Source of the DNA: Paraburkholderia megapolitana
GTDB lineage: Bacteria > Pseudomonadota > Gammaproteobacteria > Burkholderiales > Burkholderiaceae
Reading direction: 5' to 3'
NCBI RefSeq assembly: GCF_007556815.1
Contig: NZ_CP041743.1
Span: 1,736,001 to 1,800,000 of the forward strand
Length of the DNA: 64,000 nucleotides
Shown: in pieces, positions 8,427 through 20,100 of the stretch
Layout of the letters: each line of letters begins with the position of its first letter
How positions within the stretch are numbered: position 1 is the stretch's first letter
The notes under the pieces: generated by a model
Told to the model about the DNA's origin: nothing
Seen by the model: only the letters and a program-made list of their open reading frames with translations
The model's database searches: none
Translations under genes and position numbers: made by a program

Positions 8427-11400
8427 TCATGCGAGGACTCCAGGGGCATGAACTGCGGCGGTGTCGATCGCGTGGTGGACTGGCGTGCCGACAAGGCGCA
8501 CACCGAGTCCTTCGATACGGCCGGTAACCCGGCCCGCATCGATGAGGTCGATATCGGCGATCAGATAAGGCTCTGGGTCGAGCCCGATCTCGATGATGTC
8601 GGCGCGGTAACCGAACACCTGTCCGCGCGGCAGCACCTGGGCGCGAAAGCGCGCTTGCACCGGGCGTCCGCACACAGGCTGGAACCGTGCGCCGCGCAAA
8701 CCGCGGCCGAGCCCCAACGCGAGCGCATGAACCTGCAGCAACTGGAACGCCCCTTCGAGCATGCAGGGGCCTGGGAACACTGGGTCGTCCTTGAAGTGCG
8801 CGCGTACCGCCCAGTGCTGCGGATCGAGCGTGAACTCGGCCATGCTGCCGCCCAGACCGCACACGCCACCCGTGCTGCGGATGTACGGAATGCGTTCGAT
8901 CATGTGCGTGATCGTCGGCGACAGACGCAGCGACGGGTTGGGTCCGCCGGCGGCATGCGCGCCCGACAGTACGCCTGCGATGTCGCCGTGCGCGAGCGCG
9001 ACGAGGTCCCGCGTTTCGAGTGCGCGCGTGGGCGGTGCCAGCGGCGGCACGAACGGTTGCGTTGCCGGTTTGCGCACGGCCTTGTGCTGCTCGCCGATGC
9101 CTGCGCCGGTCGCCAGTTCCTCGTAGGTGAAAAAGCCCGCTGTGCAGCGTTCGATCTTCAGCAGCGGGCGGCCGTTGGTGCTGGCCTGGAACTCGGTCTT
9201 GAACAGCAGCGAGTCGCCGTTGCGGAAGGAGTCGACGATCTGGATGTCGTATTCGACACATTCGCCGGCACGCGGCGTGTCGCCCTGGAAGGTCAGCACG
9301 GCATCGAGCCAGCGATACACCCGGCGACCCTGGTTCTGCGCATCCATCCCGAGCCAGCCGGCGAGGAACAGCACGCCTTGCGCGTCGAGTGCGAGATAGC
9401 AGGTCTGGCCATCGACGGCATTCCACGCCGGATCGGGCACGTCGAATTCGGTGCGGATGCGGCTACCGTGCAACTGGCCGTGCGTGCCGGACATTTCCGT
9501 CACGCGGCTTAGCGCGAGAAACGGCGGACCGGGCAGACGCAGGCGGCGCGGCAACTGGTCGGCGGCGGCATAGGCGGGACCGAACACGTGCGAGATGCGG
9601 CCTTCGGCGAATTCCATTACGTCGGATTCGTTGTAGAGCGAGGCCTTGGCGTGACGGCGCGCAGCGGGCTTCGCACTGTGTTCGTCGCCGTGTGTCGCAG
9701 GAGCCGGAGCCTGAGCTGGAGTCGGACCGAGCAGGCCGGTCAGACTCTGCCGATGCTGTTCGAGCCATGCGCCATGCGCTTGCGCACGACGTGCGGCGAT
9801 GGCGAGCAGCGTGGCGCTCAGTTCACTGGAACGCTGCTCGATGGTTTGAGCTGACGTGTCCTGATGCACTGCTGGCACGCTGACGACGAGGTTCGGCTGA
9901 GAGGCCGCTGGGCGCGTGTCCGACGCGAGCACGGCCGCCACCCTCGCGCTTTCCCGTTGCACGTTCGAAGACTTGCCCGCAGCGCGCTGCAACGCCTGAT
10001 CGACACCGAGCCGACGCAGGTTATCCGCCAGCACGCCGGCGAGCGCCGGTTGCTGAAACTTGAGCTCCTTGTACAGCGCGGGCTTCGCCGGTGCATTGGA
10101 TTCGTCGGCAAGACCCCAGACGCGAGCCATGTCGAGCGGCACCCGATGCGCGACCAGCAACGCGACAAGCCGGCCGAAATTCTGCACATCATCCTGATCG
10201 CGCCGGCTCATCGCGAACGAGACATGCGGCCGTCCGTGCAAGGTCTTGCCGATCCAGCGGCTGCAGTTCGCACCCGGACCCATCTCGACGAACAGGCGTG
10301 CGCCGCGCGCATAAGCCTGCTCGGTCAAGGCGGCGAAATCGAGTGGCGAGACGAGGTCGTCGGCGATCCGTTCGGCGATGCCTTGCGGCGTCCACGAGGC
10401 GGGTGCGCCGCCGGCGAACAGCAACGCCGGCGAAGCGGGTCCGACCTGCGACGTCGTGCATACCGCCGCGATGCCGGCGCGTTCGGCCTGCGCCGGGTCG
10501 CAATGTACGACGAGGCTATCCGGCGCGGATATCGCACCGATGCCGAGTTTTTTCAGCACGCGCGCGCAGGCCGCCTGCTCGCCGATCAGCGTGACTTCGT
10601 CGGGTGCATTGACGAGGCTGACATAGGCGCGCGTCTCGCCCGCGGCAGCGGCCTTCACCGCATCGGCCGGCGCGAGCAGCAGGTAGTTGGCCCACTCGAG
10701 CGGTTGGTCGTCGGCAAGTTGCCAGTGTTCGCGCACAGCCACCTTGTCGCCGGCCAACCGTTGCAGATGCTCGCCGAACTGATCGAGCCGGGCGGTCCAG
10801 GCATCGCCCGGTTCCCAGACATCGTTGGCAAACAGCATGCTGAGCTGTCCGAGGCTATGTCCGAACACCGCTGCGGGCTCGATGCCGATGCGCTCCGTCA
10901 GCAGGCGCGTGTACAGCCAGCTCGACAGCACACCCGCGCCGATCAGCGCGTGGTTGTCGGTGAGCAGGCGTTGCTCGATCTGCATCCGCGTTTCGGGATC
11001 GAGCGGCGCAAGGCGCTGCGGATATAGCAACGACGCACCCATCGCCGCGCCCGCATCGCGGTAACCGGCATCGAGCTTGTCGAGCGCACCGGGCAGCAAC
11101 GCACCGACGCCGCGCGCGAGTCCGCAGAACGCGGTATTCAACGGCGAGTAGACGAACGCGACGCCGCCTTCGCGGCCAAGCGGCGCTGCACTGAAGCGAC
11201 TGCCGCGCGGCGACTGCCATTCCTGCGCGGCAGGCAACTGCGCCAGCGCGGCGCGGGCTTCTTCCAGCAAGCCTTCGACATCGTCGGCGAGCAACGCCAG
11301 CGCGAGCGGCGCGTCGGCGTCGTAGCCGCGTAATGTTTGCCGGGCACGCAGACCGAGTTGTGCCGGCGCGGCAATCAGCTCGCGCAGACGCGCCAGCAGT

Positions 11401-14114
11401 TCGTCGCGTGTCTGCGCGGTGATTGTTAGCAACAACGGTAGCGTGGTGGTGGGCGCGCTGCGCGACAGCGCAGCGGGAGCTTCGCGCAGCAGCGCGTGGG
11501 CGGCGCTGCCGTCGGGATCGCGCGCGAGCACGGCGGCGTGACGCAGTTCGCCGGCCGGGCGAAACCATGGAGTCGATCCGGTCGGCACGTACGCACGACC
11601 TTCGCCCAGTGCGGCCAATGCGGCCAATGCGGCCGGTGTACCGAATGCCGCGGTCCGCTCATCGTTCAAAGCGGCTGCGGTGTCCAACCCGGCCCAGCCA
11701 GGCAGCCTGCGCGCATTCAATGCGAGCGCCGCGTTCAGCACGCCAAGCAGAGGCGTCAGCATATGGCCGTCGCCGAATATCGCGGCGCTGCTCGCCAGTG
11801 CCGGGCACGTTGCCTCAGCTAGCGGCGCAGCCAGTGCAGCAGCCGGCAGGGCGCCCACTTCGAACAACCCAACAGGTGTTCCCTCGGCGAGACCTGCGCG
11901 TTGCCCGGCACGCTGCGCCGCATCGGCGAGGCTATCCGCAAAACCGGCACCGAGCCATTGCGCGTAAGCGCGTGCCTGATCGTGTGTAGCTGCCGGTTCA
12001 AGGACCAGTGCGCAGGCACCTTCGGCGAGCGGGTTCTGAATCGGCTCGCCGTTCGCATGACGGACCAGCAGATTCTCGATGGTGCCGCCCAGATCGATGG
12101 CGCCGACCAGCACCGCTTGCGCTACGCCTTCCGCCAGCATGCGTGCGCCCAGATCGAGCGCGCGCAATGCCGTGGTTTCGTCGCCGGACAGCGTGAACGC
12201 GGGGCCCGAGAAATCCCAGGCCGAAGCGATGCGGCTCGCAAGCAGGTTGCCGATATAGCCGAGTGCGACGGCGGCATCGGCGGGTGTATGCAGCGCGTCG
12301 GTCACCGCTTGATCGAGCTTGCCGCGTTCTTCGTCGCTTAAAGACAGTCCGGCCGCGGCGAGTGCATCGGCGAGCCGCCAGCCGCTTTCCCAGCGAGCGA
12401 GCAGGCGATGCACGCTATGGTCCATGCTGGCCGCGATGATCACCGCGGTGCAGGTGCCGGCAGCGATGCCGGCGTCGCGCAATGCGGCGTCGCCGACTGC
12501 GAGCATCAACGGTTGTTGCGGATGCAGCCGCTCGAGATCCTTCGGCGGCAGGCGCAGTCGCAGCGCATCGATGGCGACGCGCTCGAGATAGGCACCGCGT
12601 GGTGCCACGAACGGTAAGCCCGCGAATGTCGCGGGCGGGGCATCGCGCAGCCGTGGCTTCGCTTGCTGCAAAGCTTCAATGACGGCATCGAGATTGGCGC
12701 AGTCGCCGACGGTGGCGGCAAGGCCGGTCAGCAGCGGCGGTGTTGCGGTGTCTTCGACGCGGCGCTGCGTATTCGTATCGGCACGTTGATCGATCGCAGT
12801 CGACACAGCGCCTGGCGCATCGACAACGAGATGGGCGTTAACCCCGCCGAAACCAAATGCATTAACCGCGGCGCGTCGCAATCCCTCGGGCCACGTGCGC
12901 AGTTCGCACACGATATCGGCCTCGCTGCTCAGCGGTTGCTCGATGCCGGCCGTCGGCGGCAGCACGCCTTCGCGCATCGCCAGCACGGTCTTCACGAGGC
13001 CGGCCGCGCCGGCGGCGGTGAGCAGGTGACCGAGATTCGATTTGACCGAGCCGACGGCCTGGCCCGGGCCGAATACGGCGCTCATCGTTTCCAGCTCGAC
13101 GCGATCGCCCATCTGGGTGCCGGTGGCATGGCATTCGACATAGCTGACGCTGGACGGCGCGACGCCGGCATCCGCATAGGCACGTTCGCAGGCCAGTTGC
13201 TGGCCTTGCGTATTGGGCGCGGTCAGGGTCTTGCCGTTGCCGTCGCTGGACAGACCGACTGCGCGAATAACGCCATAGGTCGACGTGCCGACAACGGCTC
13301 GGCGCACCAGCATCGCGACCGCGCCTTCGCCAGGCGCGAGACCCGTCGAGCGTGCATCGAAGGGCCGGCTCGGAATGCCGTCGGGCAGCGCCTGGGTCGC
13401 GGCGAAACCGAGGTTCGCGTACAGCGGATCGAACCCGTTGGCGGCGACCACCAGCATCGCGTCGGCTTCGCCCGCGGCGATATGCAACGCGGCGAGGCGC
13501 AGCGCGTACAACGACGTGGCGCACGCTGCGTCGAGCGAATAACGCGGACCACCCAGGCCCAATGCCCCAGCGATACCGCGCACGAGACCACCGCCGATGC
13601 GCGCCGATTGTGCATGCGTGCCTTTCAGCACACGGCCCGTTGCGAGCCGCAGTTGCGCCTGCGGAGCGACGGCATCGAATGCTTCTGCTATGGCTTGTTC
13701 GTAGAGCGGCCGGGTCAACGCATCGCTCGCCGCGCCGACCGCCCAGGCATAACTGCCGAGCAGCAGGCCGGTGCGCGCAAGGCTTTCTTTATCGGCTGGC
13801 CACAGGCCGGCGTCGCGCAACGCATCGCGCGCTACGGCCAGCGGCCATTGCAGACAACGATCCTGGGCGGCGAGAAATTCGGCCGGCAGATGGTAGCCGT
13901 GCGGGTCGAACGTATAACCCGACGGACTCGCGATCTCGATGCTCGGCGTGCGGTCGCTACCGGTGCCGCGCAGGCGGTTCGGGTCGATGCCCCAGTCGGC
14001 GGCGACTGCTGTGCGTATCGATCGTTTGCCGGCGAGCAGATTCGCCCAGAAGGTGTCGAGGCTGTCGGCGTCCGGTAACAGACAACCGAGGCCGAGGATA
14101 TCGAGCGCGAGCAT
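8427..14114 (-). CDS. PfaC-like PUFA-type synthase: KS-CLF-AT-DH-DH
   Basis: 1895-residue multidomain protein of the PUFA-synthase type. KS (about 1-430) has DAACATS with the active Cys near 198, plus ECHATGT and GHLLTAAG His motifs. The next 390 residues are KS-like but have FTLSGDE where the Cys should be, marking a chain-length-factor domain. An acyltransferase follows (GHSLGQ, Ser near 1087). Two FabA-type hotdog halves end it: the first with FGPAYAAADQ near 1510, the second with HFKDDPVFPGP near 1773, the latter fitting the HF-x-x-DPV-PG catalytic pattern. The start overlaps the PfaA-like stop by 1 bp and has GGAG upstream. With the PfaA-like and PfaD-like proteins it forms a complete iterative synthase. 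In Shewanella PfaC the AT is absent and encoded as PfaB; here it is built in. Confidence 0.88.
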   Translation of the reverse strand: MLALDILGLGCLLPDADSLDTFWANLLAGKRSIRTAVAADWGIDPNRLRGTGSDRTPSIEIASPSGYTFDPHGYHLPAEFLAAQDRCLQWPLAVARDALRDAGLWPADKESLARTGLLLGSYAWAVGAASDALTRPLYEQAIAEAFDAVAPQAQLRLATGRVLKGTHAQSARIGGGLVRGIAGALGLGGPRYSLDAACATSLYALRLAALHIAAGEADAMLVVAANGFDPLYANLGFAATQALPDGIPSRPFDARSTGLAPGEGAVAMLVRRAVVGTSTYGVIRAVGLSSDGNGKTLTAPNTQGQQLACERAYADAGVAPSSVSYVECHATGTQMGDRVELETMSAVFGPGQAVGSVKSNLGHLLTAAGAAGLVKTVLAMREGVLPPTAGIEQPLSSEADIVCELRTWPEGLRRAAVNAFGFGGVNAHLVVDAPGAVSTAIDQRADTNTQRRVEDTATPPLLTGLAATVGDCANLDAVIEALQQAKPRLRDAPPATFAGLPFVAPRGAYLERVAIDALRLRLPPKDLERLHPQQPLMLAVGDAALRDAGIAAGTCTAVIIAASMDHSVHRLLARWESGWRLADALAAAGLSLSDEERGKLDQAVTDALHTPADAAVALGYIGNLLASRIASAWDFSGPAFTLSGDETTALRALDLGARMLAEGVAQAVLVGAIDLGGTIENLLVRHANGEPIQNPLAEGACALVLEPAATHDQARAYAQWLGAGFADSLADAAQRAGQRAGLAEGTPVGLFEVGALPAAALAAPLAEATCPALASSAAIFGDGHMLTPLLGVLNAALALNARRLPGWAGLDTAAALNDERTAAFGTPAALAALAALGEGRAYVPTGSTPWFRPAGELRHAAVLARDPDGSAAHALLREAPAALSRSAPTTTLPLLLTITAQTRDELLARLRELIAAPAQLGLRARQTLRGYDADAPLALALLADDVEGLLEEARAALAQLPAAQEWQSPRGSRFSAAPLGREGGVAFVYSPLNTAFCGLARGVGALLPGALDKLDAGYRDAGAAMGASLLYPQRLAPLDPETRMQIEQRLLTDNHALIGAGVLSSWLYTRLLTERIGIEPAAVFGHSLGQLSMLFANDVWEPGDAWTARLDQFGEHLQRLAGDKVAVREHWQLADDQPLEWANYLLLAPADAVKAAAAGETRAYVSLVNAPDEVTLIGEQAACARVLKKLGIGAISAPDSLVVHCDPAQAERAGIAAVCTTSQVGPASPALLFAGGAPASWTPQGIAERIADDLVSPLDFAALTEQAYARGARLFVEMGPGANCSRWIGKTLHGRPHVSFAMSRRDQDDVQNFGRLVALLVAHRVPLDMARVWGLADESNAPAKPALYKELKFQQPALAGVLADNLRRLGVDQALQRAAGKSSNVQRESARVAAVLASDTRPAASQPNLVVSVPAVHQDTSAQTIEQRSSELSATLLAIAARRAQAHGAWLEQHRQSLTGLLGPTPAQAPAPATHGDEHSAKPAARRHAKASLYNESDVMEFAEGRISHVFGPAYAAADQLPRRLRLPGPPFLALSRVTEMSGTHGQLHGSRIRTEFDVPDPAWNAVDGQTCYLALDAQGVLFLAGWLGMDAQNQGRRVYRWLDAVLTFQGDTPRAGECVEYDIQIVDSFRNGDSLLFKTEFQASTNGRPLLKIERCTAGFFTYEELATGAGIGEQHKAVRKPATQPFVPPLAPPTRALETRDLVALAHGDIAGVLSGAHAAGGPNPSLRLSPTITHMIERIPYIRSTGGVCGLGGSMAEFTLDPQHWAVRAHFKDDPVFPGPCMLEGAFQLLQVHALALGLGRGLRGARFQPVCGRPVQARFRAQVLPRGQVFGYRADIIEIGLDPEPYLIADIDLIDAGRVTGRIEGLGVRLVGTPVHHAIDTAAVHAPGVLA

Positions 14115-17100
14115 CAGGCCGTCTCCATACCGATCACGTCGTCATTGAGATCGCGGTTCCACAGCGGGTCGTCTTCACCGACGACGGTGGCGGCGAAATC
14201 CTCGAGCAACGCGAACACCCGGCCGTCGCGATCGCAGAGTTCGAAGTCGCAGCTGAACTGCGGGCCGACCAGGCTGCGTACGCGCATTTCCACGAAGAAG
14301 TCGCGCGGCATCGGCGCATCGCCGCGCCAGCTGAAGCGGCCCATCGAAGCTGGCAGACACGCCGCGCGATGCCGTTCCATCAGCCAGACGAGGCACGCGT
14401 GGCTGGCAATGTCATAGATCAGCGGTCGCAGCCCATGGCTCGTCGTGTTCTCCGACACGTGCGCAGGAATCCGGCATTCGATCAGCGTGCTGTGCGCGTC
14501 CAGCTGCAACACGCGCTCGACACCGCGGAAACTCGGCCCGTACTGGATCGGTCCGGCCAGGTAACCCGCGGGATCGGCAACGTTGTCGGTTGCGACCGGC
14601 AGCTTGCGCTGGCGCGTTTCGAGCGACTGGTCGAAGCAGAGATTGCCGGCGAAGCGGGGGCGCCCGTCGGCGTCGGTGACCGAGGCGCGCAGCGTATGCG
14701 GCCCGCTCACTTCGAGTTCGAGCGTGAGGGTCACCGGCGCGGGCGTATCGAAGACGACCCCCTTGAACACGCGGTAATCCTCGAGTGCGGTGACCACGCG
14801 ATCCTGCCAGCGCGTCGCGCATTCCACGAGCCACTCGGCGACCCACGCCGAAGGCAGCACGGCGAGCCGGTTGATGCGATGCTCGTCGATCAGCGGGTCT
14901 TGCTGCGGCGAAAAGGACCGCTCGAGCCGAACGCGCGAACCGGCCTGGGCGCCAGGCGCGGGCAGGGTAGCGCCGACGACGTACTGGTTGCCGCCGCCAC
15001 GTTTCGACAGGGCTGCTTCGACAAACGTCCGCGTGCCCGCGGCGAGCGGCAGCAGGCCGATGCCGCGATCGGCGAACAGCTTCTTCAAGGTCTCGTCGAC
15101 CATGCCGGCATCCCACGGTCCCCATGCGAGCGAGACCGCGCGTGTCTGCGGCCAGCGACGACCGAGGCGAAACGCGAGCTTGCTCAGCGCTTCGTTGGCC
15201 ATCGAGTAGTCCGATTGTCCCGCGTTGCCGGTGTAGCCCGCGGTCGAAGAGAACAGCAGCACGCGTTGCGGCGGTTGTGTGTCGAGTGCGTCGAGCAAGG
15301 TCAGCAGCGCGTCGAGCTTCGGCGCGAATACCTGCTCGATGTCCTGCGCGGTCTTGTCGACGATGCGGCGATCGGCCAGCACGCCGGCGCCGTGCACCAA
15401 CATCTTCACTGGGCCGTGCGCGTCGATCAGACCGGCGAGCGCGGCGCGCGTCGCGGCGGTGTCGCCGAGATCGAGTGCCAGGTAGTCGACCTTGGCGCCA
15501 TGCGCACGGATGGCGTCGAGGTTGGCGCGTACTTCGCGTGCGGCGAGGACTGCGCGGCACGCTTCATCGATGAGGCGAGGCGTGATCTGCTTGCCGCTGC
15601 TGCGCAGGTGTTCCAGCGCTTGCGCTTTCAGCGCTGCACCCGCTGCGTGGCCGACGGCCCAGGCCGGGTCGCCGGCGGTGAGGACCGTGCGTCCGAGCAG
15701 GACGAAATGCGCCGGTACCTGCGCCGCGAGCGCCTCGATGCAGGCCGCGGTGATGCCGCGCGCGCCGCCGGTGACCAGCACTAGATCGCCGGCTTGCAAC
15801 GACGGCAGCGTTTCGGCTGCGGTTTCGTTTTCTTCCGTGCAGGCGAGGGTCCAGCGGCCTTGTGCATTCCAGCCGCATTCGGCCGGGTAGTGCGCGAGCG
15901 GATCGCTGTGTGACACGGCGGCGCGCTGGCAGTCGTGCCATTCCGACAGCAGGTGTTCGGCGGCGTCGGCCGGTGCCAGCGATCCGGCGAGATCGACGAA
16001 GCGCGCCACGCTCTGCGGATGCTCGTGACGCAGCGTTTTCAACAGACCGGCGAGACCGCCGGCCACGCTATCGCCGCCGCCGTCGAAGCCGAGCCGGCCA
16101 TCGAGCCGCGCGCTGCCCAGAATGCAATGCGGCTGCCAGCGCAGTACGGCGCGTACGATCAGCAGGCCGAGCGCGAGGCGTCGACGGCTTGCCGCGTCGT
16201 CGCCTGCGGGCAACAGCAACAGCACGCTTTGCGGGTTGCCGTGGGCGTTGGCCAGCGCGGCCAGTGCATCGTCGAGACCGGCCAGTTCGCACGATACGTC
16301 GGCGTGTTCGCTGACGCCGTCGGTCCAGCCGGCGAGCGCGAGAACGATCGGGCGTTGGCCTTGTTGACGCAAGCGGGCGGCGACCTCGCGGGTGAGCGGG
16401 CCGCCATCGTCGATCAGCAGTACGCCGGCGTCGGCGATCATGCGAACGGGGCGTCCCAGCGAGATCGGTACGGGGCGTACTGCGAGCGAGCGCCAGCGTT
16501 GCGCATCGTAGGTGGGCGTGGCAGCCGGTGGCGTATTGACTGCGGACGCAGTGGGCGCTGCTACGGCGTTGGTCATACCCGTCAGCAATGCGGCGATCTC
16601 AGCGATCGTGCCCGCGTTGCGCAGTTCGTCACCGGCGCTCGCGCTGTCGGCGATACCGAGCGCATCGCGCACACCGGCGAGAATTTCCACGCGCTTGATC
16701 GAATCGACGCCAAGGTCTGCTTCGAGACGCATGCCGGTGTTGAGCATCTCGGCGGGGAAGCCGGTTTTCTCGGCGATGATGCGTAGTAGCAGGGCGCCGA
16801 CATCGATGCTGTCAGTAGTGGCCGGAGCCAGCGGAGCGACCGAAGCCGCCGCAGTGGTCTGTACCGAACCTGACGCGCTCGCAACGGTCGCAGGCGCTTG
16901 CACATGACCTTGCAGCAATGCAGCGATATCACCGATCGTAGCGGCCTGGCGCAGTTCGTCACCGAGCTTGCCGTCGTCCGCCACGCCGAGTGCATCGCGC
17001 ACGCCTGCGAGAATTTCCACACGCTTGATCGAATCGACACCGAGATCGGCTTCGAGACGCATACTCTCGTTGAGCATCTCGGCGGGGAAACCCGTTTTCT

Positions 17101-20100
17101 CTGCCACGGTACGCAGCAGCAGCGCGACGACATCGATGCCCGTACTGACGCTGGCCGGTGCTGCTGCTGCCGGTGCTATCGACGAAGCCGCTGCACTGTG
17201 CTGACTGCCCAGCAGCGCCGCAATGTCGCCGATCGTAGCGGCCTGGCGCAGTTCGTCGCCGAGCTTGCCATCTTCGGCGACGCCCAGTGCATCGCGCACA
17301 CCAGCGAGAATCTCGACACGCTTGATCGAATCGACGCCGAGATCGGCTTCGAGACGCATGCCGGTGTTGAGCATCTCTGCAGGGAAGCCGGTCTTTTCGG
17401 CAACGATGCGCAGCAGTAGCGCGGCGACGTCGATGCCGGTTGCGGCGCTGGCCTGAGCCGCGACCGGAGTGACCGACGCAACTGAAGCAACCGAGGCAAC
17501 CGATGGTGCTGCGGATGCGCCCTGGTGGCTACCGAGCAACGCAGCGATGTCGCCGATCGTCGCCGCCTGACGCAACTCGTCACCGAGCTTGCCATCCTCG
17601 GCGACACCCAACGCGTCGCGTACCGAGGCGAGAATTTCGACGCGCTTGATCGAGTCGACACCGAGATCCGCTTCGAGGCGCATGCCGGCGTTCAGCATCT
17701 CGGCGGGGAAGCCGGTTTTCTCTGCTGCGATGCGCAGCAGCAACGCGGTGATGTCCACACCCTGGCTCGCGGCTGCAACGGGAGCGGCAACGACAGGCGC
17801 CGACGTTTTTGCGACCACCGGAGCCGGGGCTGCTACAGGTGCCGCAACGCGGGCAGCAACAACAGGTGCCAACACATTCGCGCGCGGTGCTTCAAACGCG
17901 ATGGGCGCGATGGGTGAGAGTTGCGGCGCAGCGACCGGTGCGCCGACGTTGCCCGACCATGCAACGGCCGTACCGCCAATTTCCGCCGACAACGCTTGCT
18001 GTCCCTGCAGGAATTGCAGATGCAACGCCATGGCCTGTTGCTGGCCACGCTCGATCTGCTGCAGCACCGCGGCTGACGGCGCGTGCTTCGCGAGCGTCAG
18101 TGCAAGCTCGAGCTGACCGTCGAGGAACTGACGATGCACATCGGCGAGCCACGCATTTGCCTGCGCGTCTTGTCCGACGTTCTGCGTCGCAGCGACCGGC
18201 AGCGGCGCCGGCGCCACTACCGCTGCGTGCGATTGAACCGTCACCGGTACAGACACCGACACAGCCACCGGAACCTCCGCAACTTCCGGCCACGCCGGCC
18301 GCTTACCGATGCGATGGTTCGACGCGCTGATATTGAACGCGAGCGCACGCGGCGCCGCCTTCTCAAGAGCGGGAAATTCCAGCCGCAGCGGCAATCCGAG
18401 CACAGCCAGTTGCACGGCCGCCGACTGGATCTGCAGGCCGTCGTCGCCGGCCGGATCGGGTGCGGTCGGCAGTGCGACGTGCGGCTGGCCTTCGAGAACC
18501 TCACCGACAAGTCGCGTCAGGATGCTGCGCGGACCGACCTCGACGAAGACGCGGCCGCCCTCGGCGTAAGCCGCTTCGATCTGTTCGCGAAAACGCACGG
18601 CGTTGAACGGCTGACGACGCAGCAGATCGCGTATGCCGGCGGGATCGGCGGGATAGGGCGCGGCGGTCACGTTGGCCAGCACCGGACAGTGCGGCGCGTG
18701 CGGTTCGAGTGTCGCGAGCGCGTCGTTCCACGCGGCTTCCGCGTAACCGACGTGTGCCGTATGAAAGGCTGCGGCGACCGGAATGCGGACCGCCTGAATG
18801 CCGGCCTGCTTGAACACCGGCAGCGCCTGCTCGATCGCTTGCGCGTCGCCGCCGGCTACGGTCTGACGCGGACTGTTGAGGTTAGCGAGGCTGATCCCCG
18901 GCAGTTGCGGCAGCAGCGCACGCACGCGCTCGGCGTCGACATTCAGCGCCAGCAGACCGCCTTCGGCCAGTCCGGCAGGCGGTGTCAACGCGCCGCCGCG
19001 CGCGAGGACGATGGCGCGGTATTGCTCGTCGTCGAGACTCCCCGCTGCCCACAGTGCGGAGAGTTCGCCGAAGCTATGGCCGATTGCGAGGTCGGGACGG
19101 AAACCGTGCTCGCGCAGGAACGTGAACACGGCCATGTTGTACGCGCCGATCGAAGCTTGCGCGTACAACGTATGCGTCAGCGCCTGGCGTTGTGCCAGCG
19201 CTTGCGCAGGGGCGAAGGTTTCAGGCGGATAAAGCAGGTCGGTGATCGGCGTGTGGCCGTGTGCTTTTGCTTCGGCATCGAAGGCATCGAAGATCGTGCG
19301 CAGTTGCGGAAAATCGGTGGCGAGCTTGGCGCCCATGCCAACGGTCTGCGCGCCTTGTCCGCTGAATACGGCGACGACTTTGGCGTCGCTGTCGAGCGCG
19401 CGACGGCGGAAATGAACTGTCTGCTGTAGGCTCCACGCGGCTTCTTCGCCACGTTGGGACAACGTCTTCGCGGCCAGATGCAGCAGCGTCGCGGCCTCGT
19501 GCGCGTTGACGGCGGTGATGCCCACACGCGGGTGATCGACGTGCGGTGCGGTGTCGGGCCAGGGCTGTGTATGGTCCGCGTCCTGTTCGAAGCGCGCGGC
19601 GACTTCTTCGCACAGTCGCGCGAGCGCGGCAGGAGTCGCGGCGCTCAAAAGCAGCGGCAGTGCGCGGCGATGGCCTGGATTGGCGGGCACCGTAGCCGCA
19701 TATTCCTCCAGCGCCAGATGCACATTGGCACCGCCGAACCCGAACGCACTCACACCCGCACGGCGCGGATGATCGGGATTGCCAATCCACGGACGAGCCT
19801 GTTTCGGCAGATACAGCGGACCCTCTTCGCCGAGCAACGTGTTGGGCTTGCGCACGTTGAGCGTCGGCGGCACCACCTTGTGGTGCAGCGCGAGCAACGT
19901 TTTGACGAGACTCGCCGCACCAGCCGCGGCCTTGGTATGACCGATCTGCGACTTGACGCTGCCGAGCGCGACCGGTGCCTTTGCACCTTCGAGCACGGTC
20001 TGCAGCGAAGCGATTTCCACCGCATCGCCGACGGTCGTGCCTGTCGCATGCGCTTCGATCAGGCCGACACTGTTGGCCGGAAAACCGGCTTCGTCATACG

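Noticed and set aside
13352..15784. 810-codon plus-strand open frame opposite the PfaA/PfaC-like genes
   Set aside because: Long antisense frames are expected opposite high-GC genes; composition is Arg/His/Ala-rich and no domain is visible.
16582..17770. Regularly spaced repeats considered as a CRISPR array
   Set aside because: The unit is about 300 bp, in frame, and codes for ACP domains; there are no short repeats with unique spacers.
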